Below, one piece after another: positions 34,932 through 44,796 of a stretch of DNA of 64,000 nt; the stretch's first letter is position 1, and the number at the start of each line of letters is the position of its first letter. Origin of the DNA: GAS188 sp044445965. Lineage in GTDB: Bacteria; Pseudomonadota; Alphaproteobacteria; Rhizobiales; Beijerinckiaceae. The notes under the pieces are model-generated. The model was not told the origin of the DNA. It did no database searches and was given only the letters and a program-made list of their open reading frames with translations. The stretch covers positions 1 to 64,000 of the forward strand of contig JBIOEJ010000011.1 in the NCBI GenBank assembly GCA_044445965.1, given 5' to 3'. The position numbers and the translations under genes were made by a program.

Positions 34932-36176
34932 TCACGTCGAATGGACCCGCAGCAGTGCTCCGAGATCATCCAGGGTCCGGTCGAGCTGGAGGGCTGCACG
35001 TCCGAGTGCGCTCCCGTGCCTGATTGTCCCCATCGGACGGGTGAGTGTGCGGCTCTCATCGGCGAGAACGGCCCGGTCGAGCCCGATGCCGTGGCGGGCA
35101 AGAATCGGTTCGAGCTCTTGGGACCGACGGCGGAGTTCGGCCCGCGTCTTCTGGTAGGCGTGCTCGGACAAGCGGCGCCGGGCAGAATAGCTGAACACGT
35201 TGGTGAAGAACATGTCGGCATCGTCGCGGCCGGGCTGGAACAGCAGGACGTCGGCCTTGGGAAATTCCTTGCGATAGCGGTCCATTCCCACCTGCATGCG
35301 CGAATGGATGATCGCCCGGAAGGTCTGCGCCAGGACGACGGGAAGCCCGCCTTTGACCAGGGAAACGGCCTTCTTATGCGTGTGCCGCGCAGCGAGGTCC
35401 GCGTTGAACGGCACCAGCGGATTGATGCACAAGAGCAGCTCGGCACCCGCGCGCAACGCCACCGAGGCGTGCAGTGTCTTCACCAGCACGCCATCGACAT
35501 AATAGCGCCCGTTGATCTCGACTGGCGGAAACAGCCCGGGCAGGGCGGCGCTCGCCAGGACGGCGCGGGCGATCGGTACGTCGTCCCATCCGCGCGCACC
35601 GAAGGGGACCGCCTCCGCGGTGTCGAGATCGGTCGCCACGAGGAAGAGCTTGTGACGCAACCGGCGAAAATCGTTAGTGCGGCCGGCAGCCGAGAAAAGC
35701 TCGGCGAGATAATCGCCGATACCGGCATTGTCGAAGACGCCGGTCGGTAGGGCGCTCGCCAGTTCCTGGAAGAACCCGCCGGACCCGGCTGCCTCGACAT
35801 AGCGGCGCGCGACCGTCCCCAACAGCCGGGGCAACGAGGCGAGGCGCTGCAAATACTCCTTCAGGGCTGGGCGCAGCAGCAAATCGGGCTCGAAGGGATC
35901 GTCGGCCGTCTCGCTCTCGATGAACATGCGATGCATCGCCCGCGGCGCCATGCCGTTGGCAAGACCCGCGGCGATGAAGCTGCCGGAACTCACCCCCACA
36001 TAGATGTCGGCGTCGGCAAGGCTGAGGCCGACCAAGGCCTCATCGAGCGCGACCAGCGCGCCGATCTCCCAAATAGCTCCCAAAGGCCCGCCGCCTGCCA
36101 AGGCAACGCCTCTCTTTCGGCGGGTCACCACGTGCTGCCCCTCCTGGACTCCACCCCGGCGGGGCACGAGCTGCAA
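34932..36176 (-). CDS. Patatin-like phospholipase/lipase
   Basis: A 414-residue lipolytic enzyme with oxyanion loop AGGGPLGA (about 27-34), nucleophile elbow GVSSG (S63) and a catalytic aspartate in YYVDGVL (D228, DG-V in place of the usual DG-G/A). No signal peptide is obvious, so it probably acts inside the cell. It starts 3 nt after the phasin stop, so the two form an operon. In this setting the likely target is storage lipid or polyester at granule surfaces; membrane phospholipid remains possible. Confidence 0.9.
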   Translation of the reverse strand: MQLVPRRGGVQEGQHVVTRRKRGVALAGGGPLGAIWEIGALVALDEALVGLSLADADIYVGVSSGSFIAAGLANGMAPRAMHRMFIESETADDPFEPDLLLRPALKEYLQRLASLPRLLGTVARRYVEAAGSGGFFQELASALPTGVFDNAGIGDYLAELFSAAGRTNDFRRLRHKLFLVATDLDTAEAVPFGARGWDDVPIARAVLASAALPGLFPPVEINGRYYVDGVLVKTLHASVALRAGAELLLCINPLVPFNADLAARHTHKKAVSLVKGGLPVVLAQTFRAIIHSRMQVGMDRYRKEFPKADVLLFQPGRDDADMFFTNVFSYSARRRLSEHAYQKTRAELRRRSQELEPILARHGIGLDRAVLADESRTLTRPMGTIRHGSALGRAALQLDRTLDDLGALLRVHST

Positions 36177-36179
36177 TCG

Positions 36180-36611
36180 TCAGGAGTGCTTCGCGGCTCG
36201 CTGACTCGTCTTCTGCGCCGATTCCGCTCCCATCGAGGCCGTCAGCTTCTTGGTGACCGCCGTCAGTTCGCTGACGCGCTTTGCCAGCGCATCGACGTCC
36301 TTCTTGGTCGGCACGTTGAGGCCATGAAGCGCCCGCCCCACGCGATCCTCGAACACCCGTTCGAGCTTACCCCAGGTTCCGGTCGCCTGTTCCTTCACCT
36401 CGGCGATCGTATTGCCGGCGGCTTTCGTCGCGCGTTGCTGGACCTTTTCGCCCTCGTGGACGAGGGTCTCGAAGAACTTGGTGCCCTCTTCCTGGGCCTT
36501 CGCAAAGGCGCCTAGGCCCGCCAGCCAAATCTGGTTTGCGGAATCCCTGATGGACGCAACGAATTGGCCGTCTCCCTGACTGCCTGCCGGATGCTTCACC
36601 TTCTTGACCAT
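36180..36611 (-). CDS. Phasin-type polyester/lipid granule-associated protein
   Basis: A 143-residue, Ala/Lys-rich, helical protein of the poly(hydroxyalkanoate) granule-associated (PhaF/PhaI) family. The phasin core is IRDSANQIWLAGLGAFAKAQEEGTKFFETLVHEG; a coiled-coil-like C-terminus follows with VPTKKDVDALAKRVSELTA and a basic tail. The ATG at 36611 follows GGAGAG; upstream in-frame ATGs at 36623 and 36650 are possible. It should coat hydrophobic granules. Operon with the patatin gene and divergent to the fatty acyl-CoA reductase gene. The 313-nt spacer 36612-36924 is taken to hold both promoters; no specific site was recognised. Confidence 0.9.
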   Translation of the reverse strand: MVKKVKHPAGSQGDGQFVASIRDSANQIWLAGLGAFAKAQEEGTKFFETLVHEGEKVQQRATKAAGNTIAEVKEQATGTWGKLERVFEDRVGRALHGLNVPTKKDVDALAKRVSELTAVTKKLTASMGAESAQKTSQRAAKHS

Positions 36612-36924
36612 TGCTCTCTCCATTCTGCGTTGATGCCTGCCCTTGGGCACGGATCGTCCTTGGCATGAAGACGACAGACGCCCTTAGAGATCGTAGCCCG
36701 ACTGCGCGCACGCCGATCTCTCGGCTTCGGGCTGCAGTCGCGGAATGAATCGGATATCCGTTCCCTCGCCCATGACAGGCCATAGACAGCCGCGCCCGAG
36801 GTTTTGTTGATATAAGTCAATCGCCCCAAGTTTTTTCAGGCTTCATGAAAAATGGTGGGGAGGTTCTTTTGGGAAAACACCTCTCGAAGCGCTGGTCGGC
36901 CCCGGTTCTACGGGATGAGGGAGA

Positions 36925-38913
36925 ATGATGATTTATTTCGTGACCGGCGCCAGCGGGTTCATCGGCAAGCGGCTTGTTCGTGCCTTGGTGTCGCGGCCGG
37001 ACGCGCGCGTTTATTTCCTGATGCGCAACCCGTCTGGGGAACGGCTGGCCAAGCTATTGCAATTTTGGAACACCGACGCGAACCGCGCCGTTGCCCTCGA
37101 GGGCGACCTGACGAAACCGGGCCTGGGGATTGCGCAAGGCGACGTCGAACGAATTGCGAATGAGGTCGATCACGTCTTCCATCTGGGCGCCATCTACGAT
37201 CTCGAAGCCGACGCCGCGGCCGAGACGCGCACCAACATCGAAGGAACGCGCAACGCGGTGCTCTTCGCCGCGGCCATCGGCGCGAAGCGCTTCCATCACA
37301 TGAGCTCGATCGCCGCGGCCGGCCTCTATCGCGGCGTCTTCCGCGAGGACATGTTCGAGGAGGCCGAAGACCTGGAGCATCCCTATTTCGCCAGCAAGCA
37401 CGAAGCAGAGAAGGTGGTGCGCAACGAGTGCCGGATTGCGTGGCGGATCTACCGGCCCGGTCTTGTCGTCGGCGATTCGACCAGCGGCGAAACGGACAAG
37501 GCCGACGGCCCCTACTACTTCTTCAAGTTGATCCAGAAGACGCGCAAGTTGCTGCCGCCCTGGATGCCGAGCGTCGGCATCGAGGGCGGGCGCATCAACC
37601 TCGTTCCGGTCGATTTCGTCGTGACCGCCCTCGTCCACCTGGCCCATATCGAGGGCGAGGACGGCCATTGCTTTCATCTGACGGATCCCAATCCGCGCCG
37701 CGTCGGAGACATCCTCAATATCTTCTGCCGTGTCGCCCACGCGCCCGACATGGCTCTGCGCATCAACCCCGCGCTCTTGAGCTTCATTCCGCCGGGGGTC
37801 GTCAAAGCTCTGGTGGCTCTCACTCCGACGCGCCGCATCCGCAAGGCGGTGATGAAGGATCTCGGCCTTCCCAAGGACATCTTCACCTTCGTGAACTATC
37901 CCACCCGGTTCGACAATCGCGAGGCGGAGCGGTTGCTCGAGCCGGCGGGTATACGGGTACCGCCGCTCGAGGACTATGCCTGGCGGCTATGGGATTATTG
38001 GGAGCGCCACCTCGATCCGGATCTGTTCATCGACCATTCGTTGAGCGGCCGCGTCACGGGCCGGGTGGTGGTCATCACCGGCGGTTCCTCGGGAATCGGC
38101 AAAGCTGCCGCATTTCGCATAGCCGCGGCCGGGGCCGTCACCATCATCGTCGCGAGAGATCCGGAAAAGCTCGAAAGGACGAGGCAGGAAGCGGCCGCGC
38201 GTGGATTGAAGCTCGTCACCTACTCCGCCGACATCGCCGACCCGGCCCAATGTGACGGACTGATCCAGAAGATCGGCGCGGACCATGGCAGCGTCGATAT
38301 TCTGGTCAACGATGCCGGCCGCTCCATCCGCCGCGGCATCGAGAATTCGTTCGATCGCATGCACGATTTCGAACGCACCATGGCCGTCAACTATTTCGGC
38401 TGTCTGCGGCTCACGATGGGTCTTCTGCCGGCGATGGCCAGAAGGAAGAGCGGCCACGTCATCAACATTTCCTCGATCGGCGTCCTGACCAACGCGCCCC
38501 GCTTCTCCGCTTATGTCGCCTCCAAGGCGGCTCTCGAAGCGTGGACGCGCTGCGCCGCCTGCGAGTTCCTCGATCGCGGCGTCGAATTCACGACCATCAA
38601 CATGCCGCTCGTGCGCACCCCCATGAGCGCGCCGACAAAGTTCTATGAAAACGTACCGGTTCTGACGCCTGACGAAGCCGCAGAATACATCGTGGAGGCG
38701 ATCGTGCGTCGCCCGGTGCGGATCGCCACCAAGCTCGGCATTTTCGGGCAGGCGCTCCACGCCGTGATGCCGCATGTGGCGCAGATCATCATGAATACGA
38801 GCTTCCGCATGTTTCCCGACTCGGCCGCTGCTCATGGGCAAGAGCCGGGAAGCGAAGCTCCGACCGCCGATCAGATCGCCTACACGCAATTGCTGCGCGG
38901 CATTCACTTCTGA
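36925..38913 (+). CDS. Two-domain fatty acyl-CoA reductase (alcohol-forming, SDR-SDR fusion)
   Basis: A 662-residue fusion of two short-chain dehydrogenase domains. The N-terminal extended SDR has TGASGFIG (7-14) and Y154-x3-K158. The C-terminal classical SDR has TGGSSGIG (385-392), S517, Y530-x3-K534 and NDAG. Size and arrangement match the Marinobacter-type acyl-CoA reductase (about 660 residues) that reduces fatty acyl-CoA to fatty alcohol with NADPH. Cytoplasmic or membrane-peripheral. It supplies the alcohol for the wax ester synthase encoded 7 kb downstream. It is annotated in many genomes simply as SDR family oxidoreductase, so the specific activity is inferred. Confidence 0.85.
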   Translation: MMIYFVTGASGFIGKRLVRALVSRPDARVYFLMRNPSGERLAKLLQFWNTDANRAVALEGDLTKPGLGIAQGDVERIANEVDHVFHLGAIYDLEADAAAETRTNIEGTRNAVLFAAAIGAKRFHHMSSIAAAGLYRGVFREDMFEEAEDLEHPYFASKHEAEKVVRNECRIAWRIYRPGLVVGDSTSGETDKADGPYYFFKLIQKTRKLLPPWMPSVGIEGGRINLVPVDFVVTALVHLAHIEGEDGHCFHLTDPNPRRVGDILNIFCRVAHAPDMALRINPALLSFIPPGVVKALVALTPTRRIRKAVMKDLGLPKDIFTFVNYPTRFDNREAERLLEPAGIRVPPLEDYAWRLWDYWERHLDPDLFIDHSLSGRVTGRVVVITGGSSGIGKAAAFRIAAAGAVTIIVARDPEKLERTRQEAAARGLKLVTYSADIADPAQCDGLIQKIGADHGSVDILVNDAGRSIRRGIENSFDRMHDFERTMAVNYFGCLRLTMGLLPAMARRKSGHVINISSIGVLTNAPRFSAYVASKAALEAWTRCAACEFLDRGVEFTTINMPLVRTPMSAPTKFYENVPVLTPDEAAEYIVEAIVRRPVRIATKLGIFGQALHAVMPHVAQIIMNTSFRMFPDSAAAHGQEPGSEAPTADQIAYTQLLRGIHF

Positions 38914-38939
38914 CTGCCGCGACCGCCGCTGGCCCTCGG

Positions 38940-39875
38940 TCACGGGCCAGGTCGGCCAACGGCAGTCAGGTTCGACGAGGCCAGTTCTCGGGTCAAGACA
39001 TCGAGGACGACGGGTGAGAAGAGCATTGCCAGATGGCTGAGACCAGGGAGGATCTGTTCACGGGCGCCGCCGAGGCGGCTGCTGTCCTGCGGCGCGACGA
39101 AGTTGTCCATCGGACTCCAGACGGTCAGCGTCGGCACGCGTGGATCGGCCGCCGGCAGGGCGCGGATCCAGGCGCCGTCCGGCTCCATCTGCCGCGCATT
39201 CTCGCCCGGTCCATAGCGGGCGAGCCAAGTACCATGGTGAGGAGAAGCGAGTGTCACCAACCTCGCGACCCGGCTCGATCCATGCCGACGCAGATAGGCG
39301 CGCGCCGCGAGGCCGCCCATGCTGTGCCCGACGAGCGCGACCCGGTCTGCTCCCGCCTCCGCCCGCAGGGCTTCGATCCTGGCGTGCAATTGATCGGCAA
39401 GGGCGTCAATGCTCCCCAGCGGGGGTTCGAGGTCGACAGTGGCCACCGCAAACCCCGCGGCCCTCAATCGGCGGCGCAACCACCACCAGGCGCCCCGATT
39501 GCACAGGTAACCGTGGATCAGCAGAACCGGGATACCGGCCGGCCTCCGGTGCCCCACCGCGTCATCACCCATCCACAGCCGCTCGAACGGCTGGATGAGA
39601 ACGAACAGCGCCTGATAGGCCAGCCATTCGCCGATGCCGATGCGCAACAGCGATGGACGGCGTCGCCTCGGTTCCCGCGGCTCCGCGGCGGCATGGCGGC
39701 GGGATATCGCGAAGCTCGCGACGATGACGCCGGAATGCGCCGCGAGAAATACGCCGACCGCGCCGGCGGCCGCCGCCATCGGGCTCAGGGCACCAAATCG
39801 CACGAGCAGCCCGCCGGCGATGAGCAGCGTCACGGCTTCGGCGGCGAGGCGGCAGCGCAGCCAGTACGACATCAT
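38940..39875 (-). CDS. Alpha/beta-hydrolase, lipase-like, membrane-anchored
   Basis: A 311-residue hydrolase. Two N-terminal hydrophobic helices (about 10-30 and 35-57) precede the catalytic domain. IPVLLIHGYLCN provides the oxyanion His-Gly, GHSMGG the nucleophile serine, and the C-terminal ILPGLSHLAM the His. SDR-like context and the LASPHHGTWLA segment resemble bacterial triacylglycerol lipases. The start at ATG 39875 (with a second ATG at 39872) is chosen because the frame beyond overlaps the divergent acyl-CoA ligase. It could hydrolyse the wax esters or acylglycerols made here. Convergent with the reductase gene across 26 nt. Confidence 0.85.
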   Translation of the reverse strand: MMSYWLRCRLAAEAVTLLIAGGLLVRFGALSPMAAAAGAVGVFLAAHSGVIVASFAISRRHAAAEPREPRRRRPSLLRIGIGEWLAYQALFVLIQPFERLWMGDDAVGHRRPAGIPVLLIHGYLCNRGAWWWLRRRLRAAGFAVATVDLEPPLGSIDALADQLHARIEALRAEAGADRVALVGHSMGGLAARAYLRRHGSSRVARLVTLASPHHGTWLARYGPGENARQMEPDGAWIRALPAADPRVPTLTVWSPMDNFVAPQDSSRLGGAREQILPGLSHLAMLFSPVVLDVLTRELASSNLTAVGRPGP

Positions 39876-39983
39876 GGCGGTCCGCCCTGGGCGAAGGGAG
39901 ACATACAGCCGGAAGCACTCTCGATGAACCAACGAAAGCAGGGGCTCGAACCCCTCTCGGCCTTTTGAGGGAAGGACACGGTC

Positions 39984-41663
39984 ATGAAACCCATTTGGCT
40001 CAAGAGCTACCCCCATGGCGTTCCCGCCGAAGTGAACGTCGACGAGTACCGTTCGGTCGGTGAGCTGTTCACCAAGACCGTGGAGAAGTTCGGACCGCTT
40101 CCGGCCTTCGTCAACATGGGAACCAGCATCAGCTACGCCGAGCTCGATCGTCTCTCGCGCCGTTTCGGCGCGTATCTGCAAAACGTGCTGAAGCTGCGGC
40201 AGGGGGCACGGTTGGCCCTGGTGATGCCCAATCTCCTCCAATATCCGGTCGCGATGTTCGGCGCGCTCAGGGCCGGGTATACGGTGGTGAACTGCAATCC
40301 CCTCTATAGCCCCAGGGAGTTACAATATCAGCTGTCGGATTCCGGGGCCGAAGCGGTCGTCATCGTGGAGAACTTCGCCAACGTGCTCGCCCAGGTGATC
40401 GACTCGACGAAGATCAAGCACGTCATCACGACCCAACTCGGCGATCTGTTGGATTTTCCCAAGCGGCAGGTGGTGAATTTCATCATAAAGTTCGTGAAAC
40501 GGATGGTGCCGGCCTGGAATATCCCTGGCGCCGTGTCCTTTCGGTCGGCGTTGAAGCGCGGCGCGGACACGCCATGGTCTCCACCCGATGTCGGCCCCGA
40601 CGATATCGCCTTCCTGCAATATACCGGCGGCACGACGGGCGTTCCCAAGGGCGCCATGCTCACGCACCGCAACCTCGTGGCCAACTTGCAGCAGGCTCAC
40701 GCATGGCTGAAGAACGTTCTGGAGGAGGGCCGCGAAACCATCATCACGGCGCTGCCCCTCTACCATATCTTCGCGCTCACGGCGAATTGCCTGACCTTCT
40801 TCAAGATCGGCGCGAAAAACGTCCTCATCACCAATCCACGCGACATTCCCGGATTCGTCAAGGAGCTCGGCAAGCATCGCTTCACCGTGATCACTGGGGT
40901 CAACACCCTCTACAACGCCCTGTTGAACAATCCGGATTTCGCAAAGCTCGATTTCTCTCCCATGCGCGTTTCGGTGGCGGGTGGGATGGCCGTGCGCAAA
41001 GCGGTCGCGGAACGCTGGAAGCAAGTCACCGGCAGGCCCCTGATCGAAGCCTACGGCCTCACCGAAACATCTCCGGCCGTGACCATGAACCCGCTCGACA
41101 TTGCCGAGTACAACGGATCGATCGGGCTTCCAATTCCATCGACCGAGATCGCCATCCGCGACGACGCAGGCGAGGATCTTGCGCCGGGACAGGCCGGGGA
41201 ACTGTGCGTACGCGGCCCACAGGTCATGAAGGGCTATTGGCAGCATCCGGAAGAGACCGCGAACGTCATGACGCCCGACGGCTTCCTGCGCTCCGGCGAC
41301 ATCGCGACCGTAGACGAGAACGGCTTTGTCCATATCGTCGATCGCAAGAAGGACATGATCATCGTGTCGGGCTTCAAGGTGTTTCCCAACGAGATCGAAG
41401 ATGTCGTGAGCCTGCATCCGGGGGTCTTGGAAGTCGGTGCGGTCGGTTTCTCCGACGTGCGATCCGGCGAGGCCGTCAAGATCGTCGTCGTGAAGCGCGA
41501 TCCCGATCTGAGCGTGGAGGCCTTGATCGCGCATTGCCGCAAGCATCTGACCGACTACAAGGTGCCGCGGCATGTCGAATTTCGCGCCGAGCTGGCGAAA
41601 ACGAACATCGGAAAAATTCTCCGGCGCGCTCTTCGCGAGGAGCGGTCCTTGGCATCCACGTGA
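39984..41663 (+). CDS. Long-chain fatty acid-CoA ligase (FadD-like)
   Basis: A 559-residue adenylate-forming enzyme that activates long-chain fatty acids with ATP and CoA. Visible motifs are YTGGTTGVPKG (from about 213), the A5 motif YGLTETSP, the A7/A8 region SGDIATVDENGFVHIVDRKKDMIIVSGFKVFPNEIE, and the C-terminal catalytic Lys in KTNIGKILRR. Length is typical of FadD. A GAGGGAAGGA stretch precedes the ATG. It provides acyl-CoA both for reduction to alcohol and for esterification. Confidence 0.93.
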   Translation: MKPIWLKSYPHGVPAEVNVDEYRSVGELFTKTVEKFGPLPAFVNMGTSISYAELDRLSRRFGAYLQNVLKLRQGARLALVMPNLLQYPVAMFGALRAGYTVVNCNPLYSPRELQYQLSDSGAEAVVIVENFANVLAQVIDSTKIKHVITTQLGDLLDFPKRQVVNFIIKFVKRMVPAWNIPGAVSFRSALKRGADTPWSPPDVGPDDIAFLQYTGGTTGVPKGAMLTHRNLVANLQQAHAWLKNVLEEGRETIITALPLYHIFALTANCLTFFKIGAKNVLITNPRDIPGFVKELGKHRFTVITGVNTLYNALLNNPDFAKLDFSPMRVSVAGGMAVRKAVAERWKQVTGRPLIEAYGLTETSPAVTMNPLDIAEYNGSIGLPIPSTEIAIRDDAGEDLAPGQAGELCVRGPQVMKGYWQHPEETANVMTPDGFLRSGDIATVDENGFVHIVDRKKDMIIVSGFKVFPNEIEDVVSLHPGVLEVGAVGFSDVRSGEAVKIVVVKRDPDLSVEALIAHCRKHLTDYKVPRHVEFRAELAKTNIGKILRRALREERSLAST

Positions 41664-41705
41664 TCGCATTCAGGGCGGGGGTCACCCGGTGTCCGCCTCG
41701 GCGGA

Positions 41706-43300
41706 TCATCGGATGGCGGAGCGGATCGCGTCGGCGGCCTTCTCGCCGATCATCATCGCCGGCGCGTTCGTGTTGCCTCCGACGAGCGTCGGCATGATCG
41801 AGCAATCCACGACGCGCAGGCCGGTCAGGTTGCGAACCCGCAATTGAGGATCGACGACCGCGGCCTCGTCGAGCCCCATCTTGCAGGTTCCGACCGGGTG
41901 GTAGACGGTGTGGACTCGTTGCCGAAGGACCGCTCGGATATCGTCGTCGCCGTGCACGCCCGCGGTGAACAGATCGCGTGTTCTGCGCGACGCCAGCGCA
42001 GGCGCATCCAGCAAACGACGTGTCAGCTTGAATCCGGCGACCATGTCCTCGATGTCGTCCGGATGGGCGAGAAAATTCGGGTCGATCGCGGGCGGCTCGA
42101 GCGGATCGGCCGCGCGCAGCCTGACGCTCCCTCTGCTGCGTGGCCGCAATAGGCAGACATGGCACGAGAAGCCGTGTCCCCGGCGCAGGGTGCGCGCATG
42201 GTTCTCGACCATGGCCATGACGAAATGCAGCTGGATGTCGGGCGCGGGAAGATCTGCGCGTGTCTTCAGGAATCCGCCGGCCTCGGCGAAATTGCTGGTC
42301 AGCATTCCTCGCCGTTCGGCTCGGAAGCGACGCAGCTCTCCCGCCAAGCGGACGAATCCGGCGACCGATATCCCGAGGAGCTCGAGGCTGTTTGCCGCAT
42401 AACCAAAAATGAAATCGGGATGATCCTGCAGATTTCCGCCCACGCCCGGCAGGTGAGCGGTAACCGCGATCCCGAGGCGCCGCAATTCCTCGCCGTCGCC
42501 GACGCCCGAGAGCATGAGGATCTGCGGCGACTGGATCGCGCCGGCGCTCACTATGATTTCGCGCCGTGCGCGTAAGGTGCGCGATCGTCCTCCCTTGAGG
42601 AATTCGACCGCGGCGGCGCGCCTGCCCTCGAACAGGATGCGTCGCGCGCGCGCGCCGCACTCGACAAGAAGATTGTTCCGCGTGCCGAGGTGGGGATGGA
42701 TATAGGCTCGCGCCGCGCTCCAACGCTCCCCATTCTTTTGCGTGACCTGATAGATACCGAGACCTTCCGGCGCGGGGACGTTGAAATCCTCGCAGAGAGG
42801 GAATTGTGCCTCGCGAGCGGCCTGCAGGAATGTCCGATGGAAGGAGTTGTCGGTGCGGGATTTGGCGACGCTCAAGGGGCCGTCCTGGCCATGCCAGTCT
42901 CCGCCGAAATCCTCGTTGCACTCGGATTTCTTGAAAAAAGGAAGGACCTCGTCGAAGCTCCAGCCCTTGTTGCCGAGCGATGCCCAATGGTCGTAGTCCC
43001 ACCGGTGACCCCGCGTGTAGACCATGGCGTTGATCGCCGACGAGCCGCCCAACGCCTTTCCCCTCGGCTGATAGCCGCGCCGCCCATTCAGGCCCGGCTG
43101 GGGCTCCGTCTCGAATGCCCAATTGTGCAGCTTGGTCGGCACGGTGAAGACGCCCGCCGCCGGCACCGTGATCGCCCAGCCCTCACCCTTGCCCCCGCCT
43201 CCAGCACCGCGACGCTCGTGCTCGGGTCCTCGCTGAGCCGGCCCGCGACCACGCAGCCGCTCGATCCGCCGCCGATGACCACATAGTCGAACTCGTCCAT
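41706..43300 (-). pseudogene. GMC-family alcohol oxidoreductase with a -1 frameshift
   Basis: The gene starts at 43300 with DEFDYVVIGGGSSGCVVAGR (FAD-binding GGGSSG at 10-15) and runs to VAVLEAG. There it leaves frame, and the rest of the protein (GKGEGWAITVPAAG ... HTVYHPVGTCKMG ... GGNTNAPAMMIGEKAADAI) continues in the other frame to 41706. Adding one G to the five-G run (43192-43196 on the complement) restores a 531-residue enzyme of the choline dehydrogenase/long-chain alcohol oxidase type with its catalytic His and Asn regions. It follows the aldehyde dehydrogenase gene by 45 nt and probably oxidised fatty alcohol to aldehyde. It is either a true inactivating mutation, phase variation or a sequencing error. 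Confidence 0.85.
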
Positions 43301-43345
43301 TCTCGTTGGGCTCCCTTGATCTCGCGCGAACAGTATTGCCGAGCC

Positions 43346-44782
43346 TCACATCAGCCGGCGCAGGAGCGCCAAGACGCGGTCGAATCTCCGCCCATATGGT
43401 GGCTCCAGCAGAACCGTGGCGCTCGCGCGCCTGCGATAGAAGATCGGCTTCTGCTTGCTGAACGTATGAAAGCCCCATTCGCCGTGATAGGCGCCCATGC
43501 CGGATGCCCCGACGCCGCCGAATGGCTGGTGCTCCTGCGCGATGTGCAGGAGGCAATCGTTGATGGTCACGCCGCCCGAAATGGTTTCGCGGAGAATCCG
43601 ATCTCGCGTTTCGCGGGCCGTCCCGAACCAGTAGAGCGCCAGAGGCCGGTCGCCGCGATTGACGTGGGCGATCGCCTCGTCCGTCCGGTCGTAGGGGATG
43701 ACCGGCAAGATCGGCCCGAAAATTTCCTCCTGCCGCACCAGCATCTCATCCGTGGTCGAAAGGACGAGGCAAGGCGGAAATTTCCTCGCCGCCTTCCAGT
43801 CGGAGAGCTGTTCCACGGACGTGTCGATCCGGCCGCCTTTGGATGTCGCGTCGCTCAGGAGGCCTTCGAGGCGATCGTAGTGGGCCTCATTGATGGTCGA
43901 TGTGTAGTCCGGGTTGCGCGGATCGGAACCGTAGAGCCTCTTCGCCGACGCAAGATAGTGCTCGACGAAGGCGCCCTGCGCGTCTCGCGGACAGAGCACG
44001 TAGTCGGGGGCGATGCAGGTTTGACCGGCATTGAGCAGCTTGCCGAAGGCGATGCGGTGCGCTGCGGCCGCAATGTCTGCCGAGCGATCGATGATGGCGG
44101 GAGATTTTCCACCGAGCTCCAGCGTCACGGGGGTCAGGTTCCTCGCCGCGACCTCCGCTACGAGGCGACCGACGCGCGTCGATCCGGTAAAGAGCAGATG
44201 GTCGAAGGGCAGGGCGGCAAACGCTTGCGACACGGCCGGGCCGCCTTCGACGACCGCCACTTCCGAGAGGTCGAAACGATTGCCTACGGCGCTGGCGAGC
44301 AGAGACGAGAAATGCGGGACGAGCTCGCTCGGCTTGATCATCGCGCGGTTGCCGGCCGCCAGCGCGCCCACCAATGGAGCGAGCGTCAATTGCAGCGGGT
44401 AGTTCCATGGCGAGATGATGCCGACGACGCCGAGCGGTTGCGATATCAGGCGGTTCGACCCCGGCCGGAAATGCCACGCGGTCGCGATAGGCCTGGGGCG
44501 TGTCCAATCGTCGATGCGTCGAAGCGCCAGTTTTATACCGGCCTCGACGACGAGAGCCTCGGCGAAGCGGGTTTCGTGAGCGGAGCGATGACCGAAATCA
44601 GCGCCGATGGCATCCGCGAACGCGCCGGTATTCTCGTCGAGAAGCGCGAGCAGGCGCCTGAGACGGTCCTTGCGCACCGAGGCCGGGGCCTCGATGTCGC
44701 CGCGAGAGGCTTCGCGGAGCAAGCCGAACGAGGCCTCGACAGTTTCTCGTGCCTGCGGATCAACGGTAACTGGCGCGCTCAT
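43346..44782 (-). CDS. Aldehyde dehydrogenase (coniferyl-aldehyde dehydrogenase-like)
   Basis: A 478-residue NAD(P)-dependent aldehyde dehydrogenase with SPWNYPL (124-130), FTGSTRVG (198-205), general base E222 in LELGGKSP and nucleophile C256 in NAGQTCIAPDYV. The family ending HTFSKQKPI is present. It belongs to the CALDH/fatty-aldehyde-dehydrogenase branch that often has a hydrophobic C-terminus. Between the FFLEELY gene (14 nt) and the GMC oxidase gene in one operon, it would turn fatty aldehyde into fatty acid, which the nearby ligase can re-activate. Confidence 0.93.
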   Translation of the reverse strand: MSAPVTVDPQARETVEASFGLLREASRGDIEAPASVRKDRLRRLLALLDENTGAFADAIGADFGHRSAHETRFAEALVVEAGIKLALRRIDDWTRPRPIATAWHFRPGSNRLISQPLGVVGIISPWNYPLQLTLAPLVGALAAGNRAMIKPSELVPHFSSLLASAVGNRFDLSEVAVVEGGPAVSQAFAALPFDHLLFTGSTRVGRLVAEVAARNLTPVTLELGGKSPAIIDRSADIAAAAHRIAFGKLLNAGQTCIAPDYVLCPRDAQGAFVEHYLASAKRLYGSDPRNPDYTSTINEAHYDRLEGLLSDATSKGGRIDTSVEQLSDWKAARKFPPCLVLSTTDEMLVRQEEIFGPILPVIPYDRTDEAIAHVNRGDRPLALYWFGTARETRDRILRETISGGVTINDCLLHIAQEHQPFGGVGASGMGAYHGEWGFHTFSKQKPIFYRRRASATVLLEPPYGRRFDRVLALLRRLM

Positions 44783-44796
44783 TTCTCCAGACCCGG

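Noticed and set aside
39876..40241. N-terminal extension of the lipase-like hydrolase
   Set aside because: It is antisense to the acyl-CoA ligase gene and shows no family sequence; real start placed at 39875.
43301..43556. GMC oxidase reading frame extended upstream in the second frame
   Set aside because: The extension reads through the aldehyde dehydrogenase gene; the true N-terminus with GGGSSG is in the other frame, which reveals the frameshift.
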